Shown in pieces: positions 1 through 7,676 of a stretch of 35,613 nucleotides of DNA. The notes beneath the pieces were generated by a model. That model saw only the letters and a program-made list of their open reading frames with translations, was not told where the DNA came from and did not search any database. Location of the stretch: the NCBI GenBank assembly GCA_029884165.1, contig JAOUIH010000030.1:1-35613 (forward strand), in the 5' to 3' direction. Position 1 is the first letter of the stretch, and each line of letters starts with the position of its first letter. This DNA is from Gammaproteobacteria bacterium. GTDB lineage: Bacteria; Pseudomonadota; Gammaproteobacteria; Steroidobacterales; Woeseiaceae. Position numbers and translations under genes: made by a program.

Positions 1-178
1 CGAGGCGATCTACCGACTCGACGACGATTACCGTGAGCCGCTGGTGCTGCAGGTACTGATGGGCTACAGCACGCAGGAAATCGCGGAGCTGATGGGACTC
101 AAGCAGGGCGCGGTGCTGACCAGGCTGCACCGGGCAAGGCTGAAACTGAAGGATGAACTGGAGGCGGGTGCGGCATGA
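1..178 (+). CDS. ECF-type RNA polymerase sigma factor, C-terminal part (5' truncated)
   Basis: Only the last 58 codons are in the window, read in frame 2 from base 2 to the TGA at 176-178. The peptide has the shape of sigma-70 region 4: a helix that includes YREPLVLQVLMGYS, then the helix-turn-helix STQEIAELMGLKQGAVLTRL, then a basic helix RARLKLKDEL. This domain contacts the -35 promoter element. The short tail after region 4 is typical of extracytoplasmic-function sigma factors. The stop codon overlaps the next gene in an ATGA, so sigma factor and anti-sigma factor are translationally coupled. Region 2 lies upstream of the window, so the exact ECF group cannot be read. Confidence 0.85.
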   Translation, partial: EAIYRLDDDYREPLVLQVLMGYSTQEIAELMGLKQGAVLTRLHRARLKLKDELEAGAA

Positions 179-921
179 CAGCCGCGGGTAAAGCGATGAA
201 CTGCAACGACTACAGGCAGGCAATAGCGGCGGATCCGTCGGAGACTTTCGCCGGCGCCGCGACGCATTCGTCTGCCTGCGGGGCCTGCCGCGCCTACCGC
301 GACGAGATCCGCAGCCTGGATGCGAAAATCGCCAGGGCGCTGGCCATCGACGTGCCCGCGCTGAAGATGCCCGATCTCCCGTCGGTGTCGCACAGTGATC
401 GCGTCGTGACGCTGCCGCTGGCGCGCCGCCTGCGCATGACGCCGCCGGCATGGCTGGGGCTGGCCGCCGGAGTCGTGTTCGCCGCGGTTCTCGGTGGGCG
501 ACTTTTCGGCCCGGGCCCCGTCTACGACTCGCTGGCCGACGAGGTCATCGCGCACCTGGATCACGAGCCGGGCGCGCTGCGGCGCGTGTCGACGCCGGTA
601 TCCGAGCGCAGCTTGCGCGCCGTGCTCGACGACGACGTCGAGGCGATGGACCAGGAAATCGGGCTCATAACCTACGCCCGGAGCTGCGTCATCAACGGCA
701 GGACCGTGCCGCACCTCGTCCTGCAGGGCGCGGCAGGCCCGATAACGCTGCTGTTACTGCCCGACGAGCACGTGGACGGCGCCGTTCCGTTGCACGGCGA
801 GGGCATCAATGGCGTAATCCTGCCGGTTGGCGACGGCAGTATCGCGATCATCGGCGAGCGCGGTGAACCGCTCGACGAGATCGAGCAACGAGTGATCGAC
901 TCGGTGAGGTGGAGAACTTAG
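175..921 (+). CDS. DUF3379-type transmembrane anti-sigma factor
   Basis: The 248-residue protein resembles DUF3379 proteins, which accompany ECF sigma factors. An N-terminal cytoplasmic segment carries H31-X3-C35-X2-C38, the zinc anti-sigma (ZAS) signature, so zinc or redox sensing is possible. One membrane helix lies at about residues 91-110, and the remaining ~135 residues would be periplasmic. The ATG at 175 overlaps the sigma stop as ATGA and has GGAGG about 10 bases upstream. An in-frame ATG at 196 gives the MNC- start usual in this family and cannot be excluded. The expected role is to hold the upstream sigma factor at the membrane until a periplasmic signal arrives. Its position directly before an HvfA-like gene suggests, by inference, that the signal concerns metal stress. 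Confidence 0.82.
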   Translation: MTAAGKAMNCNDYRQAIAADPSETFAGAATHSSACGACRAYRDEIRSLDAKIARALAIDVPALKMPDLPSVSHSDRVVTLPLARRLRMTPPAWLGLAAGVVFAAVLGGRLFGPGPVYDSLADEVIAHLDHEPGALRRVSTPVSERSLRAVLDDDVEAMDQEIGLITYARSCVINGRTVPHLVLQGAAGPITLLLLPDEHVDGAVPLHGEGINGVILPVGDGSIAIIGERGEPLDEIEQRVIDSVRWRT

Positions 922-938
922 CCAGTCACCGTTTTTTT
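902..938 (+). terminator. Probable intrinsic terminator of the sigma/anti-sigma operon
   Basis: CGGTGA at 902-907 can pair with TCACCG at 926-931, with an inner TGG/CCA pairing (910-912 with 922-924), and seven T residues follow at 932-938. The structure overlaps the anti-sigma stop codon at 919-921. The stem is imperfect, so termination may be partial. If it works, the next gene is transcribed mainly from its own promoter. Confidence 0.5.
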
Positions 939-943
939 GAGCC

Positions 944-984
944 TGCAACCAGGCAAAAGCAGAATGCCCGGTCGGGCATATAAA
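944..984 (+). promoter_or_regulatory. Candidate ECF-type promoter of the HvfA-like gene
   Basis: TGCAACC at 944-950 resembles the AAC-type -35 element used by many ECF sigma factors. CGGTC at 969-973 resembles a -10 element with the common GTC core. The spacing is 18 bases, slightly longer than the usual 15-17. A TATAAA at 979-984 could instead be a sigma-70 -10 box, but no good -35 stands in front of it. Autoregulation by the neighbouring sigma factor is inference. Confidence 0.35.
964..979 (+). promoter_or_regulatory. 16-bp dyad upstream of the HvfA-like gene (possible operator)
   Basis: ATGCCCG GT CGGGCAT is a perfect 7-bp inverted repeat with a 2-base centre. It overlaps the candidate -10 region and lies about 25 bases before the start codon. 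No T tract follows, so it does not look like a terminator. It could bind a dimeric regulator or form a hairpin in the 5' region. Confidence 0.4.
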
Positions 985-1004
985 CCATAAGGTAGGAGAT
1001 ATCG

Positions 1005-1472
1005 ATGTCTGACAAGAAAGTAGCAAAGCCAATAGCTCTGGCAGTCGGTGCAGCCCTGGCGGGATCGTTCGCGATCGCCGGTACGGCCAGTGCCGACACG
1101 GGCGCGAGCCCCTTCGCGATGACGACGCTGAGCGCCGGCTACATGCTCGGCGCCGGTGAAGGCGCCTGCGGCGGCGACAAGGGATCGAAGAGCGCGGAGG
1201 GCGCCTGTGGCGGCGACAAGCAGGGCGAAGGTACCTGCGGCGGTGACAAGGAAGGCGACAAGGCCGGCGAAGGCACCTGCGGCGGCGACAAGGAAGGTGG
1301 CGCCGAGGAGGGCGACAAGGGCTCCGAAGGCAAGTGCGGCGAAGGCAAGTGCGGCGGCGACAAGGACGCCGAGGGCTCCTGCGGCGGCGACAAGGATGCC
1401 GAGGGCTCCTGCGGCGGCGACAAGGACGCCGAGGGCAAGTGCGGCGAAGGCAAGTGCGGCGGATCCCTGTAA
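1005..1472 (+). CDS. HvfA-like secreted precursor with ten EGxCG motifs (putative copper-binding RiPP, bufferin-like)
   Basis: The 155-residue protein has a clear signal peptide (residues 1-30, ending TASA), then the HvfA-like block SPFAMTTLSAGYML (35-48), then a low-complexity tail. All ten cysteines (55, 68, 78, 92, 111, 116, 126, 136, 146, 151) sit in E-G-X-C-G. In Haemophilus HvfA, EGKCG cysteines are converted by the MNIO enzyme HvfB with HvfC into oxazolone/thioamide groups that bind copper. Here X varies in pairs along the chain: A,A,T,T,K,K,S,S,K,K. The start has a good Shine-Dalgarno sequence (AGGAG, about 994-998). No DUF692 (HvfB) or DUF2063 (HvfC) gene is next to it or elsewhere in the window. 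Without modification it could still act as a thiol metal buffer. Family recognition is strong; copper binding is inferred. Confidence 0.82.
   Translation: MSDKKVAKPIALAVGAALAGSFAIAGTASADTGASPFAMTTLSAGYMLGAGEGACGGDKGSKSAEGACGGDKQGEGTCGGDKEGDKAGEGTCGGDKEGGAEEGDKGSEGKCGEGKCGGDKDAEGSCGGDKDAEGSCGGDKDAEGKCGEGKCGGSL
1353..1442 (+). repeat. Three near-identical 30-bp tandem repeats inside the HvfA-like gene
   Basis: Units 1353-1382, 1383-1412 and 1413-1442 each encode GGDKDAEG followed by SC, SC and KC. The first two units differ by a single C/T change, and the third differs in the codon before its cysteine. Each unit adds one EGxCG motif, which suggests the motif number grew by recent in-frame duplication. 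Confidence 0.85.
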
Positions 1473-1497
1473 GCTCCATCGCAAGCGTATGAAGAAG

Positions 1498-1526
1498 AAC
1501 CCGCGGGAGACCGCGGGTTTTTTTTT
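1498..1526 (+). terminator. Rho-independent terminator after the HvfA-like gene
   Basis: AACCCGCGG (1498-1506) and CCGCGGGTT (1511-1519) form a perfect 9-bp stem with a GAGA loop, followed by a T run through 1526. It lies 25 bases after the stop codon. It closes the transcript, so no modification enzyme is co-transcribed downstream. Confidence 0.93.
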
Positions 1527-1642
1527 GGCAAGGCCCGGGCAAGGCTTTTTCGGCCGCAGGGCGGGAAACGCTAGGGGCCGGTGGTGGCTGCCGGTGCTAC
1601 ATTCGGCAGCAGCACCGCTGAGACTTGCATGAGGATTGAGCC

Positions 1643-2245
1643 ATGGCGAAGGAAAAGAAACGCTGCGCGTGGTCCGAGGGCGTCAGTGACGCCTATATCG
1701 ATTACCACGACAAGGAGTGGGGCGTGCCGGTCACCGACGATCGCACCCAGTTCGAATTCCTGATTCTCGAAGGGGCCCAGGCGGGGCTGAGCTGGTCGAC
1801 GATACTCAACAAGCGCGACGGCTATCGCAAGGCGTTCGCGGACTTCGACCCGGAGAAGGTGGCTCGCTATACGCCGCGGCGCATCGACAAGTTGCTGCAG
1901 GACCCGGGAATAGTCCGGAACCGGCTCAAGGTCGAGTCGGCAGTCAGTAATGCGCAAGCGTTCCTGAAGCTTCAGGATGACATAGGCAGCTTCAGTGACT
2001 ACATCTGGGGCTTCATGGACTTCAAGCCCCGGCAGAACCGCTTGCGGCGGGACTCCCAGATCCCGGCGACATCGGCAGAGTCAGACGCGATCAGCAAGGA
2101 TCTCAAAAAACGCGGCTTTCGCTTCGTCGGCAGTACGATCATCTACGCGCACATGCAGGCGACAGGGCTGGTCAACGACCATGTCGTTGGCTGCTTCCGG
2201 CAGCAGCCCTGCGCGAAACTGGCGAGTCGCGTAAAGCGTCGCTAG
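1643..2245 (+). CDS. tag: DNA-3-methyladenine glycosylase I
   Basis: The enzyme removes 3-methyladenine from alkylated DNA and starts base-excision repair in the cytoplasm. The 200-residue protein follows the Tag family from end to end: CAW near the N-terminus, YHDKEWGVP, LEGAQAGLSW, KKRGFRFVGSTI and LVNDHVVGC. The four zinc ligands known in E. coli Tag are kept as Cys8, His22, His180 and Cys184. Glu43 in the LEG motif matches the E. coli active-site glutamate. The ATG at 1643 has GAGG a few bases upstream. It follows a strong terminator, so it has its own promoter somewhere in 1527-1642, which I could not pinpoint. Confidence 0.95.
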   Translation: MAKEKKRCAWSEGVSDAYIDYHDKEWGVPVTDDRTQFEFLILEGAQAGLSWSTILNKRDGYRKAFADFDPEKVARYTPRRIDKLLQDPGIVRNRLKVESAVSNAQAFLKLQDDIGSFSDYIWGFMDFKPRQNRLRRDSQIPATSAESDAISKDLKKRGFRFVGSTIIYAHMQATGLVNDHVVGCFRQQPCAKLASRVKRR

Positions 2246-2316
2246 CGCCTTGCTTTCGCCCGGGCGGGGGACGACACTGAGGCTCCTGTACCGGATTGGC
2301 GATATCGGGGAATCTC

Positions 2317-2751
2317 ATGTCCGATAAGAGAACGGCGCTGCCACGCTACTACTGGGTCATCGCTATCGTCGCGCTGCTGTGGAACCTGATCGGTGTATTC
2401 GCTTATGTAAGCCAGGTGACGATGACCGCAGAGGCGATTCACTCTCTGCCGCTCGAGCAGCAGTCTCTTTACACCGATGTTCCGGCATGGGCGACGTCCG
2501 CCTACGCGATTGCAGTCACGGCCGGTACGATCGGCTGTATCCTGCTGCTGCTCCGCAATGCCTGGGCCGTACCGGTCTTCCTGGCGTCGCTCGCCGGCGT
2601 GCTGGTACAGATGTACCATGCGTTCGTCATAGCCGGCGCGTATCGGGTGCTTGGCCCGTTCAGTCTCGTCATGCCGACGCTGATCGTCGCCATCGGCATA
2701 GCCCTGATCTGGTTTTCGCGGATCGCGAAAGAAAAACGCTGGATCAGCTAG
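2317..2751 (+). CDS. Small four-helix membrane protein of unknown function
   Basis: The 144-residue protein has four hydrophobic stretches, at about residues 11-32, 57-79, 82-104 and 110-132. It ends in a short basic tail. The first loop contains MTAEAIHSLPLEQQSLY, the only clearly non-hydrophobic segment. I chose the ATG at 2317, preceded by GGGGAA, over an in-frame ATG at 2296 that has no better ribosome site. I do not recognise a characterised family; similar four-helix proteins are common in marine gammaproteobacteria, but I assign no function. Its stop overlaps the convergent DUF2955 gene by 8 bases, so the two transcripts share their 3' ends. Confidence 0.75.
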   Translation: MSDKRTALPRYYWVIAIVALLWNLIGVFAYVSQVTMTAEAIHSLPLEQQSLYTDVPAWATSAYAIAVTAGTIGCILLLLRNAWAVPVFLASLAGVLVQMYHAFVIAGAYRVLGPFSLVMPTLIVAIGIALIWFSRIAKEKRWIS

Positions 2752-3811
2752 CCGCCGGGTTCTCGTTCGCCGGCCGGCCCGGCCTGAAGGCATCAAACAC
2801 GTACACCGCTGCGACCGCGTAAAGCGTCGCGCCGGCAAACATCAGCAGGCGGTCCACGAATTTCACGTCGGCACTCGCCCCGGTCGCGCTATCCAGCACG
2901 GCCGGGGCCAGGATGACGATCATCGTCATGAAACCGTAGGACCAGGTTTCTCCATCGGCATGCAGGCCGGCACCATGGAAAGTCCTGCGACCGAAGACCA
3001 GCGCGGCCAGTGCGACCAGCAGCGTGTACAGCGCAAGCGACGGATAGATTCGCAGCAGCTGCCACGCGATCACCGCGGCAATGCCGCCGATGATCGTTGA
3101 ACGGATCAGCGAACCGGCAGCTTCGCGGGTTGCCTCGTTCGTCGCCTGCTGGCCCATCGACGCTACCTTGATCATCACGGCCGCATAGGCGGCGCTCTGG
3201 CTGGACAACAGGAACCACAGCGCGACCGGCAATACGATAGCCAGCGAGCGGAACGCGTTTTGCCGCGCCTCGGACAGGTCAGTGGACGGCGCTGGTCGCG
3301 GAGCCGTCGGGGCCTGCGATCCGTCAGCCGGGTCCGGTAACAGCAGGTGCGCCAGCCAGACGAAAGCGATGCCGACGATTGCACCGAGCGTCACCCCTTC
3401 TATGACGACCAGCACCACGTCGAGGCTGACACTGCCGACGGCGGTGGCGAGAGCGATACCGATGGTCGCAAAGGTGCCGAGCAGCGGATTGCCGCCCCTG
3501 GCGGTGAAGTAAAAGCTCCAGTACAGGGCCAGCGCCAGCAGCAGGATCCCGGCGATCCGGTAATTCAGGATAACCGGGAGCAGCATGAGACCCGCATTCA
3601 GCGCAACGAACAGTACAAAGACGATCGTCAGGCCGGCCTTCAGCCGGAGCGCGGGCAGCGGGAGTCCCAGCACGGTCAGCGCGAGGATCGGCGCAACGAA
3701 GGACATATCCCAGGCCAGCGCCTGCGAAAACCACAGCGCAAGAGAGGTGCCGAGCGCGAGGCGCAGTATTCGCCGGGTCGCGACGTCCGATGCCTGGTAT
3801 GGGACCGGCAT
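2744..3811 (-). CDS. DUF2955 / FUSC-like inner-membrane transport protein
   Basis: The 355-residue protein has two halves, each with about five hydrophobic helices. They are joined by a polar linker rich in Pro and Ala at about residues 157-180. This layout matches DUF2955 proteins, relatives of the fusaric-acid/AaeB (FUSC) permeases. It is the last gene of the minus-strand run, starting 12 bases after the HlyD-type adaptor. The neighbours suggest it is the inner-membrane part of a tripartite exporter for aromatic or other organic acids. The substrate is inferred from family only. The gene ends inside the 3' end of the convergent small membrane protein gene. Confidence 0.82.
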   Translation of the reverse strand: MPVPYQASDVATRRILRLALGTSLALWFSQALAWDMSFVAPILALTVLGLPLPALRLKAGLTIVFVLFVALNAGLMLLPVILNYRIAGILLLALALYWSFYFTARGGNPLLGTFATIGIALATAVGSVSLDVVLVVIEGVTLGAIVGIAFVWLAHLLLPDPADGSQAPTAPRPAPSTDLSEARQNAFRSLAIVLPVALWFLLSSQSAAYAAVMIKVASMGQQATNEATREAAGSLIRSTIIGGIAAVIAWQLLRIYPSLALYTLLVALAALVFGRRTFHGAGLHADGETWSYGFMTMIVILAPAVLDSATGASADVKFVDRLLMFAGATLYAVAAVYVFDAFRPGRPANENPAAS

Positions 3812-3823
3812 TACGCGCTGCCG

Positions 3824-4957
3824 TCAGTAGGCAAAGGTGAACACGCTGGCGAGGCGCATCCAGATCGCGCCCAGCGTATTGAAAAGCCAGCCGTCACCTG
3901 TGTAGACGAGCACTGACGCCTGCGCGCCGACACGTATTCCGAGGCGGTCACGCGCCTCGGGCAACTCGAAGTCGATGAGCACGGAAAAGCGCTGCGCGTC
4001 GCGCAGCCAGCTGCGGCTGTTCTCGATGGTCGGCAGGCTGCCCAGTGGCGCCGAATCGACCGCGACTCCGAACCCCGCAGTACGTACCCTGCCCCTGATG
4101 ACCTTGCCCGGCAGCGCATCGAAGACGATCTCTACCCGGTCGCCCCGCTTGATATTGCCGAGATTGTTCTCGGTGAAGTCGGCCTGGACCCAGATGTCAT
4201 GGGTTGCGAGGAAGGTCATCAGCGGTGCGCCTGCCTGCGCGAAATTCCCGCGGTCCACCCGCACGTCCGTGACGACCCCCTGGTCCGGCGCGCGCACGGC
4301 CGTACGCGCAAGGTCCAGGCTCGCCTGGTCCACTGCGGCCTGCGCCTGCAGAATGCGCGAGTTCTCTTCGCCGCTTTCGCCGAGGTCCTGGCGCGCCCGT
4401 TCCAGGTTCGCTTCCGCCGCGCGCGACTGGCTCCTCGCAACCGCGAGCGATGCCTCGGCCGATTCCAGCCGCCGGTCCGATATAGCGCCGGGATCCTCGG
4501 ACTTGATGCGGCGCAGCCGCATTGCGTCCTTCTCGGAACGCTCGAGGCTCGCTATGGCCGAATCAAGCTGTGCCTGCGCGGCGTCAACGCTGGCGGAGGA
4601 CGCGCCCGTCGCCTGGCGCGCCGCCTGCAGGCTGGCTGCCGCCGCCTCTCGCGCCAGCTGGTAGCGCGAAGGATCGACCTGGAACAGCAGGTCGCCCCGC
4701 TCGACGAACTGGTTGCTCGTCACGGCAACCTCCGTGACCGTTCCCGATACCTCGGCAACTATCGGCACGACCTTGGCGTGGACACGCGCCTGCGTCGTAT
4801 AGGGCGTGACGCGGTCAGCCACGAGATATCCGGCAATCAGAACGACGCAGGCGACCAGAATGACAATGGTCCAGCGTCGCACAGGATCCACTGGCGGCTT
4901 GGCCGCGATGTCGGTTTCCTCGTTCGTGTCCGTATTGTCTTCCGCTGCTTCGTTCAT
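3824..4957 (-). CDS. HlyD-family periplasmic adaptor (membrane fusion protein) of an efflux pump
   Basis: The 377-residue protein has a cytoplasmic N-terminus of about 28 residues, one membrane helix (about 29-48), then a biotinyl-lipoyl-like half (VVPIVAEVSGTVTEV), a long Ala/Gln/Glu-rich alpha-helical hairpin (about 110-210), and the second lipoyl half with VRAPDQGVVTDV. A beta-barrel part follows with the family segment WVQADFTENNLGNIKRGDRVEI. This is the AaeA/EmrA type of adaptor. It links the inner-membrane DUF2955 protein to the NodT-type outer-membrane channel, encoded 20 bases upstream. Gene order channel-adaptor-permease supports one operon. Confidence 0.9.
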   Translation of the reverse strand: MNEAAEDNTDTNEETDIAAKPPVDPVRRWTIVILVACVVLIAGYLVADRVTPYTTQARVHAKVVPIVAEVSGTVTEVAVTSNQFVERGDLLFQVDPSRYQLAREAAAASLQAARQATGASSASVDAAQAQLDSAIASLERSEKDAMRLRRIKSEDPGAISDRRLESAEASLAVARSQSRAAEANLERARQDLGESGEENSRILQAQAAVDQASLDLARTAVRAPDQGVVTDVRVDRGNFAQAGAPLMTFLATHDIWVQADFTENNLGNIKRGDRVEIVFDALPGKVIRGRVRTAGFGVAVDSAPLGSLPTIENSRSWLRDAQRFSVLIDFELPEARDRLGIRVGAQASVLVYTGDGWLFNTLGAIWMRLASVFTFAY

Positions 4958-4977
4958 CGATTCTGCCGTCGTTGTAG

Positions 4978-6534
4978 CTACTGGTTGGCTGCCGGGGCCG
5001 CGTCGAGCAGGTCTCCCCAGTCCGTTCTCTGCTGCATCTCTCGCCGGCTCTCGTCGTCGACGTAACTGCGGGTACCCGGCATCTGCCAGCCGCCGCCGAG
5101 GCTACGGTAAATCGCGACCAGGCCGCGCACGACGTTGCCGAGGTTAGCAGCGTAGCGCTGCTGCTGCGTGAACAGCGCCTGCTGCGCGTCAAGTACGCGC
5201 TGATAATCCGCAAACCCTTCCTGGTAGCGTAGCAGGGAGAGTTCGGCGGAGCGCTCCGCCGTGCGCACCGTTTCGGCCAGGATGGCATCCTGCGCGCGGG
5301 CGCTTTCGAAACTGGTGACCGCGTCCTCCACCTCCCGGGCAGCCTGGATGACCGTCTCGCGGTAGGCCACCAGCGCCTGCTGGAGCCGGGTATCCTGCAC
5401 GCGAATATTGTTGCGGATGCGTCCGTAGTTCAGGAACGGCCAGACGAAACCGATGCCCGCCGAGTAAGTCAGGCTCTCGGCCCGAAACAGTTCGCCGACG
5501 CCAGACTGCCCCGTCCGCGTGGTGTCCGTCGAGTCCGCCGCGGCCAGCCCGATGAAACCTTGGAGGCTGAAGCTCGGGTACAAGTCCGCTGTCGCGACGC
5601 CGACCCGCGCATTCTGCGCCAGCGCAAAAAGCTCCGCAGCGCGAACGTCGGGCCGCTGCCGCAGCAGGTCGGCAGGCAGGCCCACCGCCAGGCTGTCGGG
5701 AGCGCGCGGCACGTCGCGCTCGCCGCCCAGCAGGTCCGCAAGATCGGCGGGCGCCGTGCCGAGCAGCACGGCGAGCGCATGCCTTGCCTGCCGCAGCTCC
5801 GCCTCCAGGCGGGGAATCGAGGCCTCGGTGCTGAGGAGTAGCGTTTTTGCCTGCAGCGCGTCGAGCTCCGAGCTCTCGCCGGACCGGAACAGCAGATCGA
5901 CGATCTCGTAGCTGCGACGTTGTATCTCGAGACTGCGCCGTGCCAGGCGCAGCTGCTGCTCCGTTGCGCGGATGACTGCGTAGACGTCGGCAACCTGCGC
6001 AGTGAGCAGCACGAGCAGGTCCTCGTAGCTCGCAATGCTTGCCAGGAAACTGGCATCGGCCGCTTCGATGCCGCGCCGGAACCGGCCCCAGAAGTCGAGC
6101 TCCCACGACACGCCGGCACCGAGATTGTACTGCACGAAATCAAGGTCGCCCGCGGCGGTGTTCGCCGAGCTCTCGCTGGCGCCGATGGCCGTCGCATCGC
6201 CGGCCACGAACTGAGCCTGCGGGTAGCGATTGCCGGCCGCAATGTTCAGCACAGCCTGCGCCTCGACCACACGCAGGCCCGCGATGCGCAGGTTGTTGTT
6301 GTCCCGGTGCGCGATTCGTATCAGCTCGTCGAGCACGGGGTCCTGCAGTACCCGCCACCACTCGGTAAGCTCCGCCGGCGTGGTCTTGTAAGCATCGAGC
6401 TCGGCCTCAAGCCAGGCCGGGTTCAGCGGAACGTCGGGCCGCACGAACTCCGGCCCCACCGGTGCGCACGCGGCTGCGGTTATCGCGAGGAGCGGTAGCC
6501 ATTGGCGCATGCGCTTGCTCGTCTCAGTCGGCAC
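4978..6534 (-). CDS. NodT/RND-type outer-membrane efflux lipoprotein
   Basis: The 518-residue protein is an outer-membrane factor of the TolC/NodT class. A signal peptide ends in a lipobox before Cys23 (ITAAAC), then comes the typical PVGPEFVRPDVPLNPAW start of mature NodT lipoproteins. Two long repeats follow, each with helical stretches such as VEAQAVLNIAAGNRYPQ and LLRQRPDVRAAE, and a C-terminal half with FVWPFLNYGRIRNNI. The GTG at 6534 overlaps the AI-2E gene stop by 11 bases. An ATG at 6510 would still keep the lipobox and leave a 13-base gap, so the start is uncertain. It forms the outer exit duct for the HlyD and DUF2955 proteins that follow. Confidence 0.92.
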   Translation of the reverse strand: MPTETSKRMRQWLPLLAITAAACAPVGPEFVRPDVPLNPAWLEAELDAYKTTPAELTEWWRVLQDPVLDELIRIAHRDNNNLRIAGLRVVEAQAVLNIAAGNRYPQAQFVAGDATAIGASESSANTAAGDLDFVQYNLGAGVSWELDFWGRFRRGIEAADASFLASIASYEDLLVLLTAQVADVYAVIRATEQQLRLARRSLEIQRRSYEIVDLLFRSGESSELDALQAKTLLLSTEASIPRLEAELRQARHALAVLLGTAPADLADLLGGERDVPRAPDSLAVGLPADLLRQRPDVRAAELFALAQNARVGVATADLYPSFSLQGFIGLAAADSTDTTRTGQSGVGELFRAESLTYSAGIGFVWPFLNYGRIRNNIRVQDTRLQQALVAYRETVIQAAREVEDAVTSFESARAQDAILAETVRTAERSAELSLLRYQEGFADYQRVLDAQQALFTQQQRYAANLGNVVRGLVAIYRSLGGGWQMPGTRSYVDDESRREMQQRTDWGDLLDAAPAANQ

Positions 6535-7618
6535 TGACGGATGATGCTGTCGTACTGCTACCTATCCAGGCCGACAGGATGTTGTAGCCGAGTGCAAGGG
6601 CCACCGAGCCGACGAACAGGCCAATGATGCCGGCCCACAGTGCGCCGCCGATTGCGCCGACGAGTATGACCAGCATCGGAACGTCGAGCCCGCGGCCAAG
6701 CAGCAAGGGCTTCAGGACGCTGTCGGATATGCTGACCAGGAGCGCGTAGACGGCAAATATTGTCGCCGGAACCGGGTCGCCCACCGAGAATACCCAGACG
6801 GCGATCGGGCCCAGCACGATCAACGCCGGCAGCTGCACGATGGCGAAGAGCAGCACCGCAAACGTCCACAGGCCCGCTGCCGGGACATCCATGACGACGA
6901 GACCGATGCCGGCCAGGACCGCCTGGATGAGCGCGACGCCAAGAACGCCCTTCGTCACGCTGCGGATGGTGTCGATCACCAGCTGGGCGACCGCTGTGCC
7001 GCGCTCACCGCCCAGCAGGTTCACGGCAGCGGCGCTCGCCGTCCGGTAAGCCCCATCGGCACCCGGCAGCAGCGCCCCGGCAATCACGATCGAAAAAAGG
7101 AACTGGACAACCACGAGTGCGGCTCCGCCTGCTGCGCCAAGGGCCCGCTGACCGAGGCCCTGCAGCTTCGGTGCAAGCAGGCCGAACAGGTCCTGCAGAC
7201 TCGTTGCCGCAAGACTCCAGAGAGAATACAGGCGATCGCCGACGAGCGGCCACTCCGCCACGCTTTCGGCCGGGGGCGGGATTTGCAGCCTGCCCTGCTG
7301 GAATTGCCCGGCCAGGCCCCTGAGGCCGGATATCGTGGAATCGGCCAGCAACCAGCAGGGCACGAGGAGAATGGCGGAACCGCAAAGAACCAGCACAACG
7401 GCCGCCAGCTTTTCGCGTCCGCCGAGGCGCGCCGCCAGGCGCCGATACAGGGGATGCACGGATACCGAGATGATCATCGCCCAGGCGACGATGGATACGA
7501 ACGGCTCGACGATCTGGTAGCAGATCGTGATCAAAAGCAATATCGCACCGATGCGCAGGAACGACGCCATTGCATTGGCCTGGAATCCCTGGTCGATGTC
7601 CGGAGGGAACTGAATCAT
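6524..7618 (-). CDS. AI-2E family (PerM/TqsA-type) permease
   Basis: The 364-residue membrane protein has about eight helices arranged as in AI-2E transporters: two to three N-terminal helices with AWAMIISVSVHPLYRRL, a polar periplasmic part, then a helix-rich C-terminal half containing LLGRGLDVPMLVILVGAIGG, the most conserved family segment. Members export small molecules, such as autoinducer-2 in TqsA, or move ions; the substrate here is unknown. The ATG at 7618 has AGGAG just upstream and removes a 35-residue Pro/Arg-rich false extension. It lies 58 bases after the potassium channel gene and overlaps nodT, so it belongs to the same run. Confidence 0.9.
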   Translation of the reverse strand: MIQFPPDIDQGFQANAMASFLRIGAILLLITICYQIVEPFVSIVAWAMIISVSVHPLYRRLAARLGGREKLAAVVLVLCGSAILLVPCWLLADSTISGLRGLAGQFQQGRLQIPPPAESVAEWPLVGDRLYSLWSLAATSLQDLFGLLAPKLQGLGQRALGAAGGAALVVVQFLFSIVIAGALLPGADGAYRTASAAAVNLLGGERGTAVAQLVIDTIRSVTKGVLGVALIQAVLAGIGLVVMDVPAAGLWTFAVLLFAIVQLPALIVLGPIAVWVFSVGDPVPATIFAVYALLVSISDSVLKPLLLGRGLDVPMLVILVGAIGGALWAGIIGLFVGSVALALGYNILSAWIGSSTTASSVSAD

Positions 7619-7676
7619 GGCTCTTGCTCCTGCAGTGCGAGGACGATTGGAACGGGCGCCAGGCGGCCGGTGCGCC

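Noticed and set aside
1005..1472. Metallothionein as an explanation for the Cys-rich protein
   Set aside because: Metallothioneins are cytosolic with CxC clusters; this protein has a signal peptide, the PFAM-x-x-L-SAGYM-type block and only EGxCG cysteines, which point to HvfA.
2257..2266. CGCCCGGGCG palindrome after tag
   Set aside because: A 10-bp GC-only palindrome is common in such a genome, and no T tract follows to make it a terminator.
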